Of a stretch of DNA of 64,000 nucleotides, positions 42,280 to 50,533 are shown piece by piece. Both the position numbers and the translations under genes were made by a program. The notes under the pieces are model-generated. The model searched no databases, was not told the DNA's origin, and saw only the letters and a list, made by a program, of their open reading frames with translations. Position 1 is the stretch's first letter, and each line of letters starts with the position of its first letter. Source of the stretch: Euzebyella marina (lineage in GTDB: Bacteria > Bacteroidota > Bacteroidia > Flavobacteriales > Flavobacteriaceae); contig NZ_JACYFK010000001.1 of assembly GCF_014855515.1 (NCBI RefSeq), positions 1,302,001 to 1,366,000 on the forward strand, in the 5' to 3' direction.

Positions 42280-42939
42280 ATGGAAAAAATACCGGAGTTT
42301 GGCAGCAAACTGCGAAAGAATATTGTTACGGTTCCCGAAGTGATTAACACCTGCTCGGGTATCAAGGTCTTTGGGCAACTTCTCAAGTCGTTTCTTTTTA
42401 GCACCGATGTGGCCATTATCAGAAATACGAATGCCAATGCCATTATAGCCGTCTACCCCTTTACACCTCAACCTACAATATCTCAAGCTTTGATTTTGGC
42501 GGCTGATAAGCCTATTTTTTGCGGTGTAGGAGGAGGTATTACTACGGGTAACAGGTCTGTAGAATTGGCTGTTCATGCCGATTTTCAAGGTGCTTTAGGG
42601 GTGGTTCTTAATAAACCTGCGCCTAATGATTTGATTAAAAGGTTGAAGGATAAAATTGATATTCCCGTTACGGTTACCGTAGTTTCCGAAAGGGATGATA
42701 TTAAGGGAAGAATTGATGCAGGGGTCGATATTTTTAATGTTTCCGGGGCTACAAAAACATCCGATATCATAAAAAAGATTCGCGACATGAATAACGAGGT
42801 GGCCATAATTGCAACAGGAGGAAAAACGGAAGAGACCATTGCAAACGCTATCGCGGCAGGGGCCAATGCTATTTCATATACGCCACCGAGTACCGGTGAA
42901 CTTTTTAAGTCGACGATGGAGCGGTATAGAAATGAATAG
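42280..42939 (+). CDS. Beta/alpha-barrel protein, putative hydrolase
   Basis: A 219-residue TIM-barrel-like protein with glycine-rich phosphate-binding loops FCGVGGGITTGNRSV near residue 83 and IATGGKTEETIANAIAAGANAISYTPP near residue 175. The arrangement resembles small phosphate-binding barrels such as HisA or TrpF relatives. No clear catalytic set is seen and the function is unknown. It is followed by a convergent lipoprotein gene with an 11-nt gap. Confidence 0.6.
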   Translation: MEKIPEFGSKLRKNIVTVPEVINTCSGIKVFGQLLKSFLFSTDVAIIRNTNANAIIAVYPFTPQPTISQALILAADKPIFCGVGGGITTGNRSVELAVHADFQGALGVVLNKPAPNDLIKRLKDKIDIPVTVTVVSERDDIKGRIDAGVDIFNVSGATKTSDIIKKIRDMNNEVAIIATGGKTEETIANAIAAGANAISYTPPSTGELFKSTMERYRNE

Positions 42940-42949
42940 AAATAAGTGG

Positions 42950-43387
42950 TCAGTTGGTTACCACTACCACGTTACCACTTACGGTTGCCTGATACTCCAA
43001 GAGGTTGTAATAGCGTTGGCCATCATCGGGCCTATCTTTTTGTTGGCCCGTAAAAAGATAGTATTCGTAGCCTTCACAATTGCAGGTTACAATTTGTCCG
43101 TCTAACGACATCGTTGAGCACTCATTCGGAATATGATTCGGGCAACTGGCCTCAAATGCACGGTACTGGTCGAAATTCGATTTGATGACGAAAATACCTT
43201 TGATTCCGGTGCCTGGGGTATCAACAAATACAGCATTTCCCAAATTGGTCAAAGGGCTGTAAAGAGGTAGGTTAAGGTTCATATCAAAACGAAAGCCTAT
43301 TTCCTGCAAATAGGGGTTTCGCTCTCCTCGATCATTGTCACAAGAGAGTAAAAAAAGCAAAAGTAGAACACTGGTTAAACGAGGCAT
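42950..43387 (-). CDS. Rieske-like lipoprotein with altered cluster motif
   Basis: A 145-residue lipoprotein with a signal peptide and lipobox LLFLLSC (Cys16). The middle part, ASCPNHIPNECS and then VTCNCEGYEYYLFTG, follows the two-loop layout of Rieske [2Fe-2S] domains, but the motifs do not fit: the first loop is CxxH (not CxH) and the second has CNC with no histidine after it. It may be a degenerate relative or a structural homologue. The gene is transcribed away from the greA leader region. Function unknown. Confidence 0.5.
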   Translation of the reverse strand: MPRLTSVLLLLFLLSCDNDRGERNPYLQEIGFRFDMNLNLPLYSPLTNLGNAVFVDTPGTGIKGIFVIKSNFDQYRAFEASCPNHIPNECSTMSLDGQIVTCNCEGYEYYLFTGQQKDRPDDGQRYYNLLEYQATVSGNVVVVTN

Positions 43388-43437
43388 CTTACAGATTCAA
43401 AATCATCAATACAGCACAAAAGTGACTAAAATTTATG

Positions 43438-43500
43438 TATATTTGCGTTAAATCCTCTCTAAAAAAGCCGGGGTAGACTCGGAATAAGTAGAGGATTTTT
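43438..43500 (+). promoter_or_regulatory. Promoter -7 box and structured leader or small RNA before greA
   Basis: TATATTTG at 43438-43445 fits the -7 consensus. From there the sequence folds: AAATCCTCT (about 43451) pairs with AGAGGATTT (about 43491), enclosing a smaller GCCG/CGG hairpin, followed by a T-rich run. It looks like a terminator or attenuator, or a roughly 60-nt RNA. No known riboswitch class is recognised. Confidence 0.35.
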
Positions 43501-43715
43501 CTTATTTATTACTTTAATGGGTTCTGCCGCTATTGCGGCCATGAAATCGGAGCAATTTTCACGGGCACGTAGTAAACCACAAGAAATCAAGGTCTTGAAA
43601 AATCAAGGTCAGGTGTCTTCGCCCTAAATTTGCCATTTGGTGTCTTGGCAGGCTATTTTTTAGTAGCCGATTGACGCTTACTGCAGCAAGAACCCGGGTT
43701 TATAAACTGAATATT
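43501..43715 (+). other. Stretch before greA, possible 36-residue ORF
   Basis: Within 43501-43715 the only open frame of note is ATG 43517 to TAA 43627, 36 residues (MGSAAIAAMKSEQFSRARSK and more), with no support. A direct repeat AATCAAGGTC occurs twice near 43585-43610. Otherwise I see nothing identifiable before the greA start. Confidence 0.25.
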
Positions 43716-44192
43716 ATGAGTAAAGTTTCATACTATACGGCTGAAGGTCTCAAAAAATTAAGAGACGAGCTGAACCATTTAAAAGATGTTGAAAGGCCAA
43801 AGGCTTCACAGGCAATTGCCGAAGCTAGAGATAAGGGTGACCTTTCCGAAAATGCCGAATATGACGCCGCCAAAGAAGCACAGGGTCTTTTGGAGATGAA
43901 AATTTCAAAAATGGAAGATATCTTGGCCAATGCACGTTTGATTGATGAGTCGCAGTTAGATACTTCAAAGGTGTTGGTACTTTCAACGGTCAAGTTAAAG
44001 AACCAGAACAATGGTATGGAAATGAAATACACCTTGGTGGCCGAGAGTGAGGCCGATTTAAAATCGGGTAAAATATCGGTGAACTCGCCCATAGGTAAAG
44101 GCTTGTTGGGTAAAAAGGTAGGTGAAGTGGCCGAAATTACCGTTCCGAACGGGACTCTTAAATTCGATATTCTAGAAATTACCCGAAACTAG
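43716..44192 (+). CDS. greA: Transcription elongation factor GreA
   Basis: A 158-residue factor that rescues backtracked RNA polymerase. The start ATG at 43716 gives MSKVSYYTAEGLKKLRDEL, the usual N-terminus; the longer frame from 43671 adds unrelated residues. The coiled-coil tip with the acidic pair appears in EARDKGDLSENAEYDAAKE (near residue 40), and the C-terminal domain has ISVNSPIGKGLLGKKVGEVAEITVP. It is followed 13 nt later by a HIT-family gene, a common arrangement in this phylum. Confidence 0.95.
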   Translation: MSKVSYYTAEGLKKLRDELNHLKDVERPKASQAIAEARDKGDLSENAEYDAAKEAQGLLEMKISKMEDILANARLIDESQLDTSKVLVLSTVKLKNQNNGMEMKYTLVAESEADLKSGKISVNSPIGKGLLGKKVGEVAEITVPNGTLKFDILEITRN

Positions 44193-44205
44193 TAATAGTA
44201 CTTGT

Positions 44206-44595
44206 ATGGCCTCTATTTTCACGAAAATTGTCAACGGAGAAATACCTTGTTATAAGATTGCCGAAGACGAAAACTATTTCGCTTTTTTAGATATCAATCC
44301 GAATAGCAAGGGGCATACCTTGTGTATACCCAAAAAAGAAGTCGATAAGTTGACCGATTTGGATGAAGAAACCTACATGGGCCTAATGGCCTTTTCGAGA
44401 AAAGTGGCCTTGGCGATAGAGTCAGCTATCGACTGCCAACGGGTCGGTCTTACCGTTATTGGGCTTGAAGTGCCGCATGCACATGTTCACTTGATTCCAC
44501 TTAACGGCATGCAAGACGCTACCTTTCAGAAAAAAGTGAATCTTGACAAAAATGACTTCGTTGCTACAGCAGAGGCTATTCGAGCAAAGTTGTAA
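44206..44595 (+). CDS. HIT-family nucleotide hydrolase/transferase
   Basis: The 129-residue protein begins SIFTKIVNGEIPCYKIAEDE, typical of HIT proteins (PKCI-1/HINT type), and has the catalytic HxHxH triad in PHAHVHLIP near residue 100. Such enzymes cleave nucleoside phosphoramidates or dinucleotide phosphates. It closely follows greA and is probably co-transcribed with it. It converges with the zinc-finger membrane protein gene at 44605, leaving only 9 nt. Confidence 0.9.
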   Translation: MASIFTKIVNGEIPCYKIAEDENYFAFLDINPNSKGHTLCIPKKEVDKLTDLDEETYMGLMAFSRKVALAIESAIDCQRVGLTVIGLEVPHAHVHLIPLNGMQDATFQKKVNLDKNDFVATAEAIRAKL

Positions 44596-44604
44596 ATAGA
44601 TTAG

Positions 44605-44958
44605 CTATACAATTTCTTGCTGAATGAGTAGGTATACGCCTATGCCTACTACCGCTATAAGTACGAATAACAATACCCAAAAGAGAGTGGTGAGGTTTAA
44701 AGAACTTGGCTTGGGCCGAACCATTTTTTGATAGTAGTCAAAAGTGCGTTCAATATCTTCCGTCCAGCTAACGGGGTAGATATGGCATTTGCATTTATTG
44801 CAAATCAATTCATGTGTTATTTCATTGCTGGTTCTTCTTGCAAACTTGGTGTGGTAATGCTTTTGGTAAAACGATAGTTTCAAATCTTGATTAAAGCATT
44901 CTGGGCAGTTATTGGTTAAATCTGCCTCTTTTAAGAGTACTAATTTTTCCTTCGCCAT
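44605..44958 (-). CDS. Small protein with two CxxC pairs and a C-terminal membrane helix
   Basis: A 117-residue protein with CPEC (residues 18-21) and a CNKCKC cluster near residue 54, suggesting a zinc-ribbon-like fold, and one C-terminal membrane segment LFWVLLFVLIAVVGIGVYLLI. The cysteine pairs would lie in the cytoplasm if the helix is a tail anchor. No family is recognised. The histidine kinase gene lies 35 nt upstream on the same strand, so the two may be co-transcribed. Confidence 0.55.
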   Translation of the reverse strand: MAKEKLVLLKEADLTNNCPECFNQDLKLSFYQKHYHTKFARRTSNEITHELICNKCKCHIYPVSWTEDIERTFDYYQKMVRPKPSSLNLTTLFWVLLFVLIAVVGIGVYLLIQQEIV

Positions 44959-44993
44959 AATATCATTTTTAAGCGGGCACCGGGTATCCAGTG

Positions 44994-46145
44994 CTAGATA
45001 TCCATTCTTTTAAGCGATATCTGCATAACGGTGCCTTCTTTATTCGACGACAACACCTTTATTTTACCTTGGTGGTATTCTTCTATTATTCTTTTTACGA
45101 GTGATAGACCTAAGCCCCAGCCTCTTTTTTTTGAGGTTACACCGGGGTTAAAGATACTTTGAAAATCACTTTTCGGAATGCCGTGTCCGGTATCCGATAC
45201 TTGAATATGTACGTTCTTTCCATCAGGAAGGATTTTAATGCCTATTTCGCCTTTGCCCTTCATGGCATCGATTCCGTTTTTGACCAAGTTTTCAATGGTC
45301 CAGTGATATAGTGACGGATTAAGTAATACTGGGGCACTGTTTAATTGGCTATCAAAGGTAAATCGTATGAGGCTTGAGCTTCTTAATTTTAAATACTCAT
45401 AAGCTTCCTTAGTCTGTTTTACTATGTCTTGATGGTCTAGTTTTGGTAACGAACCTATTTTTGAAAATCGTTCGGTAATGGTCTCGAGTCGAGAAATATC
45501 CTTTTGAATTTCCTGTGTTATCTCTGGGTTGATGTTTTCGGCCTTTAATAATTCATTCCATCCTAAAAGAGAAGAAAGAGGAGTGCCTATTTGATGGGCG
45601 GTCTCTTTCGCCATACCTGCCCACAGTTTGTTCTGCTCAGAAGCCTTATTGGTCTTAAAAAAGAAAAATATGACCGCCCCAAAAAGAAATATAATCAATA
45701 GCAGGGCGATAGGGTAATATTTCAATTTGTTGAGCACTTCTGAATTACCGTAATACAAAGTGGCCAGATGTTCACCTTGTTGGTCAATTGAAATAGGCGT
45801 GTTTTCGTTCTCGAACTTTGAAATTCGCCGTTGTATGTATGCCGTATCGGTAATTTTATCGGCAGGCATATTGTTGGTTTTGATAGACCCGTCTTTGTTT
45901 ACCAATATCATGGGAGTTGAGGTATTGTTCTGAAATACCTTCAAATGCAAGTTACCCAAATCGGCATCCTCGGAAGACTGTTGAAACTCTGATTGGGCCG
46001 TGGCCCAAATTTCCATTTTTAGGCGTTCTTCCTCCTTGAATTTTTTGAAAAAGCTGTTCGTATTCCAAAGAATGAGACTTACGATAACAAATGACGCTAT
46101 CAGTAAAAACAGGTTTGAAGTCTTTTTTTTAGGGTTAAAGTTCAT
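44994..46145 (-). CDS. Sensor histidine kinase
   Basis: A 383-residue membrane kinase: TM1 near residues 11-30 (LFLLIASFVIVSLILW), a periplasmic loop of about 110 residues, TM2 near 145-162 (YYPIALLLIIFLFGAVIFFF), H-box ETAHQIGTPLSSLLGWNE (near residue 182) and HATPase_c motifs ENLVKNGIDAM, DTGHGIP and GWGLGLSLVKRI. It has no adjacent response regulator gene, so it is an orphan here. The small membrane protein gene downstream at 44605 may belong to the same transcript. Confidence 0.88.
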   Translation of the reverse strand: MNFNPKKKTSNLFLLIASFVIVSLILWNTNSFFKKFKEEERLKMEIWATAQSEFQQSSEDADLGNLHLKVFQNNTSTPMILVNKDGSIKTNNMPADKITDTAYIQRRISKFENENTPISIDQQGEHLATLYYGNSEVLNKLKYYPIALLLIIFLFGAVIFFFFKTNKASEQNKLWAGMAKETAHQIGTPLSSLLGWNELLKAENINPEITQEIQKDISRLETITERFSKIGSLPKLDHQDIVKQTKEAYEYLKLRSSSLIRFTFDSQLNSAPVLLNPSLYHWTIENLVKNGIDAMKGKGEIGIKILPDGKNVHIQVSDTGHGIPKSDFQSIFNPGVTSKKRGWGLGLSLVKRIIEEYHQGKIKVLSSNKEGTVMQISLKRMDI

Positions 46146-46282
46146 TCAGTGAATAGTCTTATACAACCCGTTTTTCATCTTCATAGGGTTCTCTTCAAAT
46201 ATAACGTAATTGCGGGCAAATTGGTATATGAATACCTTACGTGGGACATGGCGGGGGTTCTAAAATTTGTACCTTTAAGGGT

Positions 46283-47167
46283 ATGGCAAAAGAAATGATT
46301 TCAGTTACACCCGATGAGGTTTCTACAGGTAGGTTACATGGTTATTTGTTAGGTGCTATTGGCCCACGACCCATTGCATTTGCCAGTACGGTAGATGAAA
46401 AGGGCCGACCCAATCTTTCGCCCTTCAGTTTTTTTAACGTATTTGGTAGCAAACCGCCCATTCTTATCTTTTCTCCGGCCCGAAGGGTGCGTGATAATAC
46501 CACCAAACATACACTGCAGAATGTCTTATTGACGAAAGAAGTGGTCATCAATATCGTGAATTATAACATGGTTCAACAGATGTCGCTCTCCAGTACAGAA
46601 TATCCGAAAGGTGAAAATGAGTTTAAAAAAGCAGGACTCACCATGGTTCGGTCAGACTTGGTAAAACCGTTCAGGGTTGGTGAATCACCAGTTCAATTTG
46701 AATGTAAGGTGACGAAAGTCGAGGCATTGGGAAAAGAGGGTGGTGCCGGTAATTTGATTTTTTCGGAAGTATTGAAAGTACATATTGACAAGGCCATTTT
46801 AGATGAAGAGGGAGTTATCGACCAAGCTAAAATTGATCAAGTGGCGCGTATGGGGGGTAATTGGTACAGTCGAGCCAATATGGGTCTTTTTGAAGTAGCA
46901 AAACCTCTGTCTACCATGGGTGTTGGTGTAGACGCCTTACCGTCTCAGATAAGATTGAGCAAAGTTTTGACCGGTAATGATTTGGGTATGTTGGCCAATG
47001 TTGAAAAGATACCTTCCCAAAAGGAAGTTGATGAGTTTATCGATTCAAACATAGAAATCAGGTCAATTATCAGCGGAGGGGAAAGAAAAGATTTAGAGGT
47101 TAGGGCCCAGGAATATTTAAGGAATAATGACGTGCAGGCAGCTTTAAAAACGTTGTTGGCGCCATGA
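46283..47167 (+). CDS. Flavin reductase-like (FMN-binding) family protein
   Basis: The 294-residue protein has the flavin reductase-like FMN-binding split barrel: LLGAIGPRPIAFASTVDEKG, NLSPFSFFNVFGSKPPILIF, TKHTLQNVLLTKEVVINIV. I start at the ATG at 46283 (MAKEMISV); an ATG at 46295 is also possible. Members reduce flavins or act with a partner oxygenase; the role here is not defined. Its stop overlaps the start of the methyltransferase-like gene as ATGA at 47164-47167. Confidence 0.8.
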   Translation: MAKEMISVTPDEVSTGRLHGYLLGAIGPRPIAFASTVDEKGRPNLSPFSFFNVFGSKPPILIFSPARRVRDNTTKHTLQNVLLTKEVVINIVNYNMVQQMSLSSTEYPKGENEFKKAGLTMVRSDLVKPFRVGESPVQFECKVTKVEALGKEGGAGNLIFSEVLKVHIDKAILDEEGVIDQAKIDQVARMGGNWYSRANMGLFEVAKPLSTMGVGVDALPSQIRLSKVLTGNDLGMLANVEKIPSQKEVDEFIDSNIEIRSIISGGERKDLEVRAQEYLRNNDVQAALKTLLAP

Positions 47168-47976
47168 AAAGGGTTCAACTTTTTGAGTTCGAAGATTTGC
47201 ATTGGTTCCCTAGCTTTTTAAGAACTGGTATGACCAATTTGATAGCAGTTCTTCACCGAATGACCGGTATCCCTAGCGTACTCTCCCATCTTTTGATAGG
47301 GGTTTTACGAGAAAACCATATCAATCAGATTGTTGATTTAGGGTCAGGTTCCGGTGGCTGTATGCCCCAAGTGATGAAGGAATTGCACAAAGAACAAGAT
47401 CTTTCAGAAGTACGTTTGTTAATGACAGACCTTTTTCCCAATAAAAATGTGGTGCAGCGATTTATTGACAAAGGAGACCGTTTGATAAAATATCATCCCA
47501 AACCTATCAACGCAACAGATTTGTCAGATGTGCCTGAGGGATTAAAAACCATGGTCAATAGCTTTCACCATATGCCACCTAAAGAAGCACGGCAAATTTT
47601 AGAGACCGCAACCACCAATAAAGAACCTTTGTTGATTTATGAAATGGCAGAAAATAAGATGCCGTTACTTCTTTGGTGGCTCTTACTGCCGATTTCTTTA
47701 TTGATTTTAATAATTATGGTTTTCTTTATGACGCCCTTCGTTAAACCGCTTACGGTTAAGCAGATTATTTTTACTTATTTGATTCCTGTCATTCCCATTT
47801 GTTACGCTTGGGATGGGCAGGCTTCGCTGCCCCGAATGTATAGCATGAATGATATCGACGAACTGCTAAAAGGCCTTCATTCCAAAGAATACCTTTGGAA
47901 GAAAGGAAAAGCCTTGAAGCCGAACGGGAAAGCAATGGGCAGCTATGTTTTGGGCTTGCCAATCCGCTCAAATTGA
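47164..47976 (+). CDS. SAM-dependent methyltransferase-like protein with membrane segments
   Basis: The 270-residue protein has a motif I-like sequence IVDLGSGSGGCMPQV near residue 57 and a following acidic residue in LLMTDLFPNK, consistent with a Rossmann methyltransferase. It then has two hydrophobic stretches, LLLWWLLLPISLLILIIMVF and VKQIIFTYLIPVIPICYAW, between residues 162 and 218, so it may be membrane-attached. The gene is translationally coupled to the flavin reductase-like gene, hinting at a shared pathway. Substrate unknown. Confidence 0.65.
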   Translation: MKRVQLFEFEDLHWFPSFLRTGMTNLIAVLHRMTGIPSVLSHLLIGVLRENHINQIVDLGSGSGGCMPQVMKELHKEQDLSEVRLLMTDLFPNKNVVQRFIDKGDRLIKYHPKPINATDLSDVPEGLKTMVNSFHHMPPKEARQILETATTNKEPLLIYEMAENKMPLLLWWLLLPISLLILIIMVFFMTPFVKPLTVKQIIFTYLIPVIPICYAWDGQASLPRMYSMNDIDELLKGLHSKEYLWKKGKALKPNGKAMGSYVLGLPIRSN

Positions 47977-48103
47977 ATAGTTTAAAGGGGTGCGAGGCTA
48001 GCTTGAAAATCATTGATAACTTATGTTGTTTTTGTTAGGTGAAAACTTCTAATAACCCTACTTTTAAAAATTAAAGTATTTAGTTAACATATAATTCGTA
48101 GTC

Positions 48104-48481
48104 ATGGAAGTACAGGGAAAAATTAAGCAAATCGGGGATGTTCAAACCTTTGGTAACAATGGTTTTAGAAAGCGTGAGGTGGTGATAACGACTGAAGAAC
48201 AGTACCCACAGCATTTGATGATCGAGTTCGTTCAAGATAAAACTGACCTTTTGAACAACTACAATATAGGGCAAGATGTGAAGGTAAGCATCAATCTTCG
48301 AGGTAGGGAGTGGACCAACCCACAAGGTGAGGTTAAATACTTCAACTCTATTCAAGGTTGGCGTATCGAGAACCTTCAGCAAGAGCCAAGTGGAGGCCAA
48401 ATGCCACCGGTACCACCTATGGAAGCTTTTGCCCCAGTTGATGATTTAAACGAAGATGACCACGACGATCTACCGTTCTAG
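48104..48481 (+). CDS. DUF3127 protein (OB-fold, SSB-like tail)
   Basis: A 125-residue DUF3127 protein with an OB-fold-like pattern: EVQGKIKQIGDVQTFGNNGF, REVVITTEEQYPQHLMIEF, VSINLRGREWTNPQGEVKYF. After a short proline-rich linker the chain ends in an acidic tail with DDLPF, the same ending as the SSB protein encoded at 17451. That suggests it may use SSB-partner sites, although this is inferred from the tail only. It is followed by a terminator, with no operon partner. Confidence 0.8.
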   Translation: MEVQGKIKQIGDVQTFGNNGFRKREVVITTEEQYPQHLMIEFVQDKTDLLNNYNIGQDVKVSINLRGREWTNPQGEVKYFNSIQGWRIENLQQEPSGGQMPPVPPMEAFAPVDDLNEDDHDDLPF

Positions 48482-48503
48482 TTCAAGTGGCCGATAAAAT
48501 CGA

Positions 48504-48535
48504 AACCCGTGGCCTTTAAAGGCTACGGGTTTTTT
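48504..48535 (+). terminator. Terminator after the DUF3127 gene
   Basis: AACCCGTGGCCT (48504-48515) pairs with AGGCTACGGGTT (48520-48531), one mismatch, followed by a T run. Confidence 0.85.
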
Positions 48536-48638
48536 GTTTTCTAGATAAAAGCCTTGCCTGCCAGTACTTTCTTAGAGACTTGAACTTTAGGGCTTCTATT
48601 TTTTTGATTTTAATATTTTTGGAACAAAGACAGCGATA

Positions 48639-49292
48639 ATGTACGTAGTCGAGCAAAAATTAGAATTTCCTCCAGTGTCCGAGGCTAATAGCGAGGGATT
48701 GTTGGCCGTAGGTGGAGACCTTTCGGTAGCACGCCTTGTATTGGCCTACTCGAACGGTATTTTTCCTTGGTTCAATGATGATGCCTTAATTCTTTGGTGG
48801 TCACCTGCCAAAAGAATGGTATTGAAGCCATCTGAGGTGAAGATTTCTAAAAGTATGAGAAAGGTTCTTCGCACGGGTAATTTTAGGTTAACGAAGAATA
48901 CCTGTTTTGCCGAGGTAATGAAAAACTGTTCTAAAATAGAGCGAAAAGACCAAGACGGCACTTGGATCACCCATCGTATGCAAAAAGCCTATAGCACCCT
49001 GCACGAACAAGGTTGGGCTACTTCGTATGAAGTCTGGAACGGGGACAACCTAGTTGGTGGACTTTATGGTATCGATTTAGGACATGTTTTCTGTGGTGAG
49101 AGTATGTTTAGTAAAGAAAGCAATGCTTCAAAATACGCTTTTATAAAAATGGCGCTAGAACTCGAAGAAAAGGGCTATGAACTTATCGATTGCCAAATGT
49201 ATACCGAGCATTTGGCCAGCTTGGGGGCCAAAGAACTACCAAGAAAAGAATTTATAAAGATTCTAAAGAGAAAAAACAAGGCTGGTCAATAA
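48639..49292 (+). CDS. aat: Leucyl/phenylalanyl-tRNA-protein transferase
   Basis: Aat adds Leu or Phe to proteins with N-terminal Arg or Lys, marking them for ClpS-ClpAP. The 217-residue protein has the family signatures FPWFNDDALILWWSPAKRMVL, DGTWITHRMQKAYSTLH, GLYGIDLGHVFCGESMFS and IDCQMYTEHLASLGAKE. The ATG at 48639 gives the standard N-terminus. Its last 30 nt overlap the end of the convergent DUF2490 gene, and no terminator separates them. Confidence 0.95.
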   Translation: MYVVEQKLEFPPVSEANSEGLLAVGGDLSVARLVLAYSNGIFPWFNDDALILWWSPAKRMVLKPSEVKISKSMRKVLRTGNFRLTKNTCFAEVMKNCSKIERKDQDGTWITHRMQKAYSTLHEQGWATSYEVWNGDNLVGGLYGIDLGHVFCGESMFSKESNASKYAFIKMALELEEKGYELIDCQMYTEHLASLGAKELPRKEFIKILKRKNKAGQ

Positions 49293-49949
49293 AAGCATAA
49301 CGTATTGGGGGGTTTGACCATAGTTTTCGACACGGTATTCAAGCCCTGTCTGTAATTTGGTGTCAGGGGTCAAGAGCCAACCGATATGTCCGGTCAGTCT
49401 TTGGTCAAACTCAGGCTTGTTCCCTTGGGCAGCGCTCAAAAGACTTTCTGTTGAAGCCACTACGTACGCTTCACCTACATCAAGCTTTTCTCCGTTTAGA
49501 GGTGCATCCACAGCAAACCTGTAACGAAATCTATGAGTGGTCAATGATGGACTAATTCGTTGCTCGACCCTCAATCGGTTACCGATTCTCATATTTCTAA
49601 ATCGGTCGGTAATGTTATATTGTTCTGTAAGTCGCAATTCGTTCTCCTTATCGTTTTCGAAATTTTCTCTAAAACGGTATCTGATACCCAAAGCAATACT
49701 TTGGTCGATACCAATATTCAACTTAGAGAAATGAGTTATTTCAAGCTGCCGTACCTTATATTGAAATTCTTCATCATAGAGGTAGTTACGATTACCAATC
49801 TCAAAGTTGTGGGAATAATTAGTGGCCACTTTATAGTTGAAGGCCATGGTCGGTTCAAAATACACCACTATTCCATCTTGAGATAAAACCCGAAAAACCG
49901 AAAGAAAGCAAATAAGAAAAAGCCAGTTTTTAATAGAGTACGTGGTCAT
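49263..49949 (-). CDS. DUF2490 outer-membrane protein
   Basis: A 228-residue protein with a signal peptide (MTTYSIKNWLFLICFLSVFR, ending LSQ) and barrel-like strands: FQYKVRQLEITHFSKLNIG, QSIALGIRYRFRENF, RLRVEQRISPSLTTHRFRYR and a C-terminal YVMLLLTSLVFSL. These fit DUF2490, a family of predicted outer-membrane barrels. It is convergent with aat, overlapping 30 nt, and its start overlaps the end of the gene at 49930 by 20 nt. Confidence 0.75.
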   Translation of the reverse strand: MTTYSIKNWLFLICFLSVFRVLSQDGIVVYFEPTMAFNYKVATNYSHNFEIGNRNYLYDEEFQYKVRQLEITHFSKLNIGIDQSIALGIRYRFRENFENDKENELRLTEQYNITDRFRNMRIGNRLRVEQRISPSLTTHRFRYRFAVDAPLNGEKLDVGEAYVVASTESLLSAAQGNKPEFDQRLTGHIGWLLTPDTKLQTGLEYRVENYGQTPQYVMLLLTSLVFSL

Positions 49950-50523
49950 AGTTCGGTGGTAGCGACTTTCTTATTTTTTCAACATTGCCTTCAGCATCAA
50001 AAAGTATCTCAAACTGTTCATACCCATCGTCTTTTCTACCAGCCACTATCAACTCATATTTGATACTTGGCAGCATGAGGTTTTGAAAAGCATTTCTCAA
50101 AGTCTTCTCCACACCTTCTTTACCTACCGAATAGTGTTGCTGCATTCTTCTGATGCGGTATTTTTTAAAGGAGTTACCGAGATAGTTGGTCATTTTGGTG
50201 TATGAATCATCCGGTATATCTACAGGTTTAATAAGAATCTCAACATCCTCTAGTACGCCATTTTCATCGAACTCTATACTGTAGTGCAAACGGTCTTTTT
50301 TGAATTTGGCTTCGTAGCTCACTTTTGTGCTATCGGTTTCTTTGTAAAACTTGACGCGTTTAGCATCTTGAAGTTTTTCTGAAATCAATTGCAACGCTTC
50401 ATCAGGAAATTGTGCTTTTCTAATGCGGTGTTCCCATTCGTATTTATGTTGGGTAAAGCCCCAAGTGGTTACGAAGATTAATAGGGCCGTTAGAATGGTT
50501 TTATGATGGTTTTTACTGAACAT
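49930..50523 (-). CDS. Exported protein with PepSY-like features
   Basis: I start at the ATG at 50523 (MFSKNHHKTILTALLIF) since a signal peptide follows directly and ends WGFTQ; a longer frame to 50574 overlaps the tag gene. The 197-residue protein has two units of the pattern LHYSIEFDENGVLEDVEI and EQFEILFDAEGNVEKIRK, similar to the C-terminal strands of the PepSY-like triplet at 32588. This suggests a periplasmic PepSY-type domain. It overlaps the DUF2490 gene by 20 nt, so the two genes probably act together. Confidence 0.6.
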   Translation of the reverse strand: MFSKNHHKTILTALLIFVTTWGFTQHKYEWEHRIRKAQFPDEALQLISEKLQDAKRVKFYKETDSTKVSYEAKFKKDRLHYSIEFDENGVLEDVEILIKPVDIPDDSYTKMTNYLGNSFKKYRIRRMQQHYSVGKEGVEKTLRNAFQNLMLPSIKYELIVAGRKDDGYEQFEILFDAEGNVEKIRKSLPPNYDHVLY

Positions 50524-50533
50524 AAATAGTTGT

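Noticed and set aside
43517-43627. 36-residue ORF before greA
   Set aside because: No family, no start signal and no clear codon bias; noted only as part of the leader region.
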